Source: Sugiyamaella lignohabitans (Eukaryota > Ascomycota > Dipodascomycetes > Dipodascales > Trichomonascaceae). Taken from it: a stretch of 64,000 nucleotides of DNA. Each line of letters opens with the position of its first letter. Within the stretch, counting starts at the first letter, position 1. Where the stretch lies: contig NC_031671.1 in NCBI RefSeq assembly GCF_001640025.1, forward strand, positions 2,542,001 to 2,606,000, given 5' to 3'. Made by a program: the position numbers and the translations under genes. The notes under the pieces are model-generated. The model was given only the letters and a program-made list of their open reading frames with translations. It ran no database searches and was not told the DNA's origin. Below, piece after piece: positions 57,179 to 64,000 of the stretch.

Positions 57179-60097
57179 TTACGTTAATTTGCCATCTAGA
57201 ATATCCAGAACGTTACCAGCTTGCACCCTCACTAGAGGATCATTATCAGTGTCCTTGGCATAACGAATACGGGTGAGAACTCTATCAATCTCTCTCCTCG
57301 GAATACCATCCAACGTCTCGAATCCTTTTGCAAGTGAGCCTATCAAAACCACAGCTGACCGCCTCATTATAGCCATATCATCACTCTGTTCAAAGGTCAG
57401 GATTCCTACTGCACAGTCTACAATATCTGGCAGATACTTGCCAACACCTAATGGATTTATTTCACAGGTTGCCCCGAGCACGCTCATTGCCGACATTCGT
57501 AGTCTGCTATCAGGTGTGCTATCAGGTGAACTGGTCTGGTTAGACCTCACCGATACAATAGATAGTAGTGCATCGACAATCATTTGCACCGCTTCACCAG
57601 TTAACATCTCGTCTAGCCGTTGTATTATCCTTAAAATCACCTCACCGGTTCTTAATCTCTCATCAATTCCCACCTTTGGATCCAAATAATGGCCCAACAC
57701 AACAGGGAGAACAATTTCATACCCATATACATCTACCAAATCTTCCAACGCCTTGATTGAATTTAAATAGATGAACGAGTCTTCGTCTTTAAGCTGGCCA
57801 ATAAATATCCTTAATGCACTCTCTAGATTTATAATTGGATCTCTGTTTCGAATAAGTGTCCGCAATAGATGAATTCCATGTGCTCGCACTGGAATAATTG
57901 GGTCTTCAAGCGAAGCTAGAGCTTTATTGTAAACAGCTGTAGAGTCACTAAAGTCTTCCTCTTCTCCATCACCAAGCACATTTTGAGGATTTTTTAGTAT
58001 GTCAATCGCGGTAAGCACTTTATCCTTCAAGTAAGTAGGTCCATTTTCTGATAGCCACTCTAGTTGGGGTAAAATTTTTCGTAATAGATCCAAATCTTTT
58101 TGAGATACCTCCTCCATAATCAAACCTGTAATAAGTGACAGACATATGCTGACAACTTCTCCTTGATCGTCTGTATCATTCTCGTCGTCACTATCCCCAT
58201 CATTATCGCTCAACTCATCGTCAGAATCTTGTGGAAGAGAGGCTCGACTGGTAATACTTGACAAGCCTTGGACCGTAGGCTTATTGGCACTGTTTTTAAC
58301 AACCTTGGCTCTTTCCAAGTCATCTTGCAAATTGATAGCATATTCTGTTATCATGCTGGATATAAGGTCAATGATTTCTTTGGGCGATTTCATCAGATGT
58401 TCTTTTTGTTCGTTTGCAATCTTTTCAATTATTTTAACATTAACAAGTGCACTGAATGGGTCCGTGTCGTCGTTTTCTAATTCTGTTCGTTTAACCAACC
58501 ATCTCTTCACAATAATTATAAACAACCCACTTATAACTTTCGGGTCTAATTTTTGATTCAGGATGCTCATGAACAACTCTACTCTCTGGTCAAGTTGATC
58601 AAATGCTGCTTGAATCATCTCCATTGAGTTTGATATAGTATTTGGCGCCTTTTTTATAACGACTCCGCCATTGGGACCACCTCCATAGGTCCACTGATTA
58701 TTATCGTCTGTTCCTTGACTGTTTATTAATAAAGAGTGAACAATTTTTGACGCATCTTCCGACGACTGTGAACTAGATGCATCCACATTCAAAAGAGATA
58801 CAATAAGTTCACAAATAGTCTGTATAGGTCTCTTGGATCCATTAAGAAAAGTCAATAGAAGCCATAATGAAACGATGACCTTGCTACGGATGCGTTCTAG
58901 TAGTTCTGGCTGTGAAACATCCTTGACAAGATGTGAAAATATCGTTAAATATCTGTCAACGTCATTCTCTGACCGAATAATCTCATTTTTTTCCTCAGAT
59001 CCAAACTTGGGTACCAATCCGTCTACTAAGGATTGCTGGAAATTTTCTAATAGACCAGGCCGCTGATCGAAAAGTGAATAAATAACGTAGACAGTTGCCA
59101 CAATCATATTGTTACCTGAAGGAGTTAATGGTGGGTTTGAGAGCAAATTAATAAACTGGTCAGATAGAGCTTTCTGGTACTTTCCTAAATCCATTCCTTT
59201 TGGTGACGCACGGAGAATTCTTACAACCTTGTTAAGTTGGTCGAGAGAAATCTGTTCACTTTCTCGAAGTCCACCAATAAAGTCTAGGAGCCCTCGTATA
59301 CCATCACTACGAACGACTGGAATTAGAGCCAGGTTATGAGACACCACTTCTCGAAACCAAGGTGGGGTGCCTGGTCGTAACAGCGAAAGATAGCTTGAAA
59401 ACAATGTATAAGTATCCATTTGGTCCGTGACACTTTGAAACAAAGGCTGGTATAAATGGCGTTCATCTTCGTGTCCCGGTTTATAAGCCAATTCTATAGA
59501 TCCACATATAAAATCTGAGGAGTAAGTTCCCAATAATATTATATCTCGAACGTCCCCTGCCGTAGTAATAAGTGTCAATATACGGGTCATTATCTCTTTC
59601 AACAATGATCTCGCAGTTGAACTATTCACTTTAGCAATTGTCTTTTTCCCTTTGAACCGAAGTTCCAGTGGTATTCCCACTCCATCCGAAAGACATGGAT
59701 ATATCCCCTCTATCACTAATAAATTTGTCAAAGCATTGAAAATCTTCATATCATGAAGGGATATGACAATCAAATCTGACGTAGATGTTTCACCAGACGC
59801 AGATTTCGAAGCAATTGCCAATGTCTCTTTCTGAATGGATACTAAATAGTCCAAAACTTTACCAATTACAATTGTTCTTTTTTCGTCTATATCCAAAGCT
59901 AAGCTTCCCGTGGTCAAGCCACTTGCTTGATATAGCTTTTCTAAACGGTTTTCATCGGTACTGACACCGCCAGCAGTAAGCCAAGTTTGGGCAGATTCAA
60001 AAATACTGTCAAGCTCTTTCTGGGTCGAAGGCATATTGCCTAACGGCCCTTTCAGGCTCTGAACCTTGATCTTTGAACGGTCATCTCCAGGAATCAT
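57179..60097 (-). CDS. RTP1: RNA polymerase II assembly/import factor Rtp1 (TANGO6 family)
   Basis: 972 residues, all-helical HEAT-like. The C-terminal quarter (about 715-965) matches the RTP1/TANGO6 conserved region: Leu-Glu-Asp-Pro-Ile-Ile-Pro-Val-Arg-Ala-His-Gly-Ile, Gln-Leu-Lys-Asp-Glu-Asp-Ser-Phe-Ile-Tyr-Leu-Asn-Ser-Ile, and Gly-Glu-Val-Ile-Leu-Arg-Ile. An acidic loop (Asp-Ser-Asp-Asp-Glu-Asn-Asp) precedes it. Yeast Rtp1 (YMR185W) helps assemble RNA polymerase II subunits and bring them to the nucleus. The ATG at 60097 is the first in frame, after an upstream stop. It converges on the WW gene with only 44 bp between stop codons. Confidence 0.88.
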   Translation of the reverse strand: MIPGDDRSKIKVQSLKGPLGNMPSTQKELDSIFESAQTWLTAGGVSTDENRLEKLYQASGLTTGSLALDIDEKRTIVIGKVLDYLVSIQKETLAIASKSASGETSTSDLIVISLHDMKIFNALTNLLVIEGIYPCLSDGVGIPLELRFKGKKTIAKVNSSTARSLLKEIMTRILTLITTAGDVRDIILLGTYSSDFICGSIELAYKPGHEDERHLYQPLFQSVTDQMDTYTLFSSYLSLLRPGTPPWFREVVSHNLALIPVVRSDGIRGLLDFIGGLRESEQISLDQLNKVVRILRASPKGMDLGKYQKALSDQFINLLSNPPLTPSGNNMIVATVYVIYSLFDQRPGLLENFQQSLVDGLVPKFGSEEKNEIIRSENDVDRYLTIFSHLVKDVSQPELLERIRSKVIVSLWLLLTFLNGSKRPIQTICELIVSLLNVDASSSQSSEDASKIVHSLLINSQGTDDNNQWTYGGGPNGGVVIKKAPNTISNSMEMIQAAFDQLDQRVELFMSILNQKLDPKVISGLFIIIVKRWLVKRTELENDDTDPFSALVNVKIIEKIANEQKEHLMKSPKEIIDLISSMITEYAINLQDDLERAKVVKNSANKPTVQGLSSITSRASLPQDSDDELSDNDGDSDDENDTDDQGEVVSICLSLITGLIMEEVSQKDLDLLRKILPQLEWLSENGPTYLKDKVLTAIDILKNPQNVLGDGEEEDFSDSTAVYNKALASLEDPIIPVRAHGIHLLRTLIRNRDPIINLESALRIFIGQLKDEDSFIYLNSIKALEDLVDVYGYEIVLPVVLGHYLDPKVGIDERLRTGEVILRIIQRLDEMLTGEAVQMIVDALLSIVSVRSNQTSSPDSTPDSRLRMSAMSVLGATCEINPLGVGKYLPDIVDCAVGILTFEQSDDMAIMRRSAVVLIGSLAKGFETLDGIPRREIDRVLTRIRYAKDTDNDPLVRVQAGNVLDILDGKLT

Positions 60098-60331
60098 ATG
60101 GAATAATTGCAAAGATGATAAATGTCGGAGATTTCCTACTTTATATCAGCCGTGTTGAAAATTGCCGATCTATGTACGATAAGCTTTATAAATTATATGA
60201 TCTCATCGAATATGTCCAGCAAAATAATTCTTTTTAAGCTAGAAGCTTTATGTGGAGAACATATTTGACTTATTTTGGCTTAAAAAACAAGCTCAATATT
60301 CGTTTGTGACTAATTACAATAGATTTACTAT

Positions 60332-61674
60332 CTAATTTTTACCAGCACCAGCTCTGAAGTAGATGATGTCACCATCCTCGACAACATAGTCTTTACCCTT
60401 TTGGTGTAACTTACCAGCAGCCTTGACAGCAGCATCATCACCAAGCTCGATCAAATCCTCGTACTTTGTCACTTGAGCAAGAATAAATGTGTCCATCAAA
60501 TCATTATGGATAACACCAGCAGCTTGAGGAGCCTTGGTACCTTGTCTAATAGTCCATTCCCTGACCTCATCAGCACCACAGGTGAAGAAAGAAATAAGGT
60601 TAAGTGCCTTTCTCATAGTAGTAACAATCTTGGGCAAGGCAGATTGGGTGCCCAAATTCTTGAGCTCTTCCTCACGCTCCTCGTCAGTCTCCATCTGAGA
60701 CAATCTCTCCTCAAGAGAAACAGAGATAGGAATAATGATATCGCCAGGAGAATTGTTATCAATCCATTCCTTGATAGCAGGCAAGAACTTGTTCTTTTTA
60801 CGAATATAATCACGCTCAGACAAGTTAACCAAGTAAATGGCAGGCTTGGCTGTTAAGAGAAGCATGCTGTTGATGATCTCGACTTCCTTAGTAGTCCAAG
60901 TACCGTTGGCAATTCTCTTACCATCTTCAAGGTACTTAATGATCTTGTCAACAGTCTCCAACTCCATCTTCTTGGCCTTGACTTCAAGAGATTGACCACC
61001 ACGCTTGGTGACCTTCTCAACAGTTTCGCGGTGTCTTTGAGCGAACTCGATATCCTTCAAACGCAACTCATCAAGAATAATTTGCAAATCACGAGTGGGG
61101 TTGACATCTCCCTCAATGTGGATAATTTCGGCATCATCAAAACATCTGACAACTTGGTAAATAGCATCGACAGCACGAATGTTGGACAAGAAAGCGTTAC
61201 CAAGACCCTCACCCTTAGAAGCACCCTTGGTCAAACCGGCAATATCGAAAACGGTGATATGGGCAGGAACCTCAGAGGCTGGCTTGTACTTTTGGCACAA
61301 AGCGTCGAAACGGGGAGAAGGAACAATGACACGAGCTTCTTCAGGTTCGATGGTAGCGAATGGGTAGTTGGCGGGGTTACCAAGAGGACATCTGGTGACA
61401 GATTGGAAGAAAGTGGATTTACCGACCTGAGTTTGTTAGCGCCAAGTTGGTCAAACTGCGAAAATTTTGCTCCTATATATACTGTCTTCAATAGGTCCAG
61501 AAAAAAATGTTTATATCTTAATACTTACGTTGGCAAGACCAACAATACCACTCTATTCATATGTTAGTTACTCTATTTTCAATTAATGGATGATCTGGGT
61601 TTACTCACCTTTAAGTTGTTACCGGGACGACCCAACAGGATCTTTTCTTCCTTGACGACCTTCTTAGGAGGCAT
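60332..61674 (-). CDS. OLA1: Obg-like ATPase Ola1 (3 exons, one 24-nt microexon)
   Basis: Exons are 61609-61674, 61529-61552 (24 nt) and 60332-61426. Introns of 56 and 102 nt have GTGAGT and GTAAGT donors and CTAAC branches. The 394-residue product has the same length as yeast Ola1 (YBR025C). The microexon encodes Ser-Gly-Ile-Val-Gly-Leu-Ala-Asn, and the next exon starts Val-Gly-Lys-Ser-Thr, so the Walker A loop is split by an intron. Further on, Asp-Ile-Ala-Gly-Leu-Thr is G3, and Asn-Leu-Ser-Glu replaces the usual Asn-Lys-x-Asp, the change that gives ATP specificity. A TGS domain forms the C terminus. A translation-associated YchF-type ATPase of the cytosol. Confidence 0.96.
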
Positions 61675-62470
61675 TTTGTATTAATATTCTTTTAATCTCT
61701 TGGACAGGTTTACAGAACCAATTGATCTGTTCTTGTTTTCAATCTGTTTGAATTCGTCAACATGAAAAACCAGGCTGAAAATCGACGATCCCAATGCTTA
61801 CAGCCAGCCGTACACGCCGCACTCAACTCGAAGAGTGTACCTGGGGTCATAAAAAACACATTATATAATGGAATATATATAAGTTTAATATTGAGGATAA
61901 AGAGTAGAAGGATTCGTTTAAAGATCTGATTTTATTTTGATTTATTTTCTTTTTTGCACAGGTTTTTAGATTATTATCTTCTCAACTTCCTTAGGAAGCG
62001 TTACATTCTCTTTTACAAGTTCTTATCTAAAAAAAAGATCACACCATCCAATATGAATATTTCTGTCTGAAGCTGGTTTAGCTACTTCTTCTAATGTGGC
62101 ATATGGTCTGCCGTCAATGGCAAATCTAACCCAGCAACTTTGGTATTTAGTAACTTCCCCTGAGAATCTTGAAAAAAGTACTGCATGTTACTGCAGTGAC
62201 CTGCATAGAAGACCGAGTATTGAACTACATCGGACTATATCGATACAGTCGTATATAACCAGAAACCACAACCTGCCAATCAAACATTTTCTCCGCTTGG
62301 CAGCGAAATCAGTCTAGTAGATTGCTGCCTTGGATATACGGCCAAAATATATGAACCTATGCTATGCAATTATACTACTAGATACATGATCTGGCAGTAG
62401 CGTATCGGTGATCAGGGGTGATCAAAGTGAAAGAAAGAGTCTGAATTAAATTACGAATTATGCACAAATA
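61675..62470. other. OLA1 promoter and YPT6 3' flank, no gene seen
   Basis: 796 bp, AT-rich. A 73-codon frame at 62096-62317 has no family resemblance and is not supported. Confidence 0.5.
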
Positions 62471-63415
<945 letters not shown>

Positions 63416-64000
63416 TATGGATAGTGACTCTGTATGTTAATGTTAAGTAAATCAAACCAGAATGACACAGTGAAACAGCGGTTAATTCGGAGTAGATGTG
63501 AAATAATCCTCTTCGATTCTATCAATATTACAGCTGAGATCCAGGTACTGGGTATTCACAAAAAGTGACGAGGTATTCCTAACAAATAATACAAGTGCAA
63601 GTGCCAGAGCCGTAACTGCTTAAATGCTATGGTTGTCTTCAGCAAATGGACTGTGTGTTTATTTTGAGAATATGGTTAAGGGTTCAAACTGGGGGAGAAT
63701 CCTGGAGTTGGGAGAAGTGGAAGTGAGGTGTGAAGTGCATTTATCAACCTGTGGAACCAGCTGACCCACTTAATATAGTTAGTTTGACTAGGGTAGTATT
63801 GGTTTCAAGGTAAGTTTTGAGCTCTGTATTCTACTATGCTGTAGTTCAGGAGTATCGTATCTGTGATATATGCTCATACTGATATTCGGATGTCGGTCAA
63901 CTATGTAAATCCTCCGTCATTAACTGCGGCCTTGGGCATATTTTATCTCTGAATTGAGATTTCACTCAGTTCATATTAAAGAATATAGCTGATATTAGTG
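63416..64000. other. YPT6 promoter region to window end
   Basis: 585 bp, AT-rich, with no ORF, repeat or RNA gene recognised. Confidence 0.5.

Noticed and set aside
62096..62317. A 73-codon plus-strand frame between OLA1 and YPT6
   Set aside because: Its composition is not protein-like compared with neighbours, no motif is seen, and it lies in AT-rich intergenic DNA.

Overview
The window is nuclear DNA of an ascomycetous budding yeast (Saccharomycotina). The genes are yeast-type orthologues (WSC sensor, Slm1, Cho1, Bre1, Tof1, Ste18 and others), closely packed on both strands. Introns are common and follow one pattern: donor GTAAGT, GTGAGT or GTATGT, branch site CTAAC, acceptor AG about 5-15 nt later. 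CTG is used at conserved leucines (for example the Leu-Asp-Ser-Leu-Ala-Asp-Leu stretch of Cho1), so this is not a CTG-Ser yeast. The intron load and standard code point to an early-branching lineage such as Trichomonascaceae/Dipodascaceae; that placement is inference. I saw no tRNA, rRNA, CRISPR array, transposase or reverse transcriptase.

Layout. 1-9 kb: the C-terminal part of a coiled-coil protein, ETF-beta (CIR1), a glycerate-kinase-like protein (TDA10), an SDR-like pseudoenzyme, an AVT2-type amino-acid transporter and LSM8. 9-20 kb: TOF1, MDE1, the ubiquitin ligase BRE1, a mitochondrial carrier, then a 2.7 kb GC-rich gene-free stretch. 20-31 kb: a WSC wall sensor, phosphatidylserine synthase CHO1, the TORC2 effector SLM1, ALG11, MOB1 and a 52-residue tail-anchored protein. 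32-44 kb: SelO/FMP40, a five-exon PCI protein (CSN12/PCID2), a 94-residue unknown, a peroxisomal Lon protease, a TMEM14 protein and a G-gamma (STE18). 44-64 kb: asparagine synthetase, CUB1, a WHI5/NRM1-type repressor with a 965-nt repeat-filled intron, HSP90, a WW-domain protein, RTP1, OLA1 and YPT6. Gene structures were rebuilt by hand from splice signals and reading-frame continuity.

The most unusual content is a family of about 23 GC-rich palindromic elements, roughly one per 3 kb. A full copy is about 137-146 bp, with 33-bp perfectly complementary arms and inner mini-hairpins. None interrupts an exon. They cluster 26-112 bp past stop codons, often between convergent genes, and two lie inside introns whose length is otherwise ordinary. 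Half-elements, outward-facing pairs and a duplicated copy show that they are modular. The consensus has no stop codon in any of the six frames and so creates many false ORFs. Sequence differences between copies fall mostly in hairpin loops, and one copy carries a paired C/G insertion that lengthens a stem, suggesting that structure is what is conserved.

The genes do not form one pathway. They are ordinary housekeeping and signalling genes. Two small blocks resemble S. cerevisiae gene order: CIR1 with TDA10, and CSN12 with TMEM14 and STE18.
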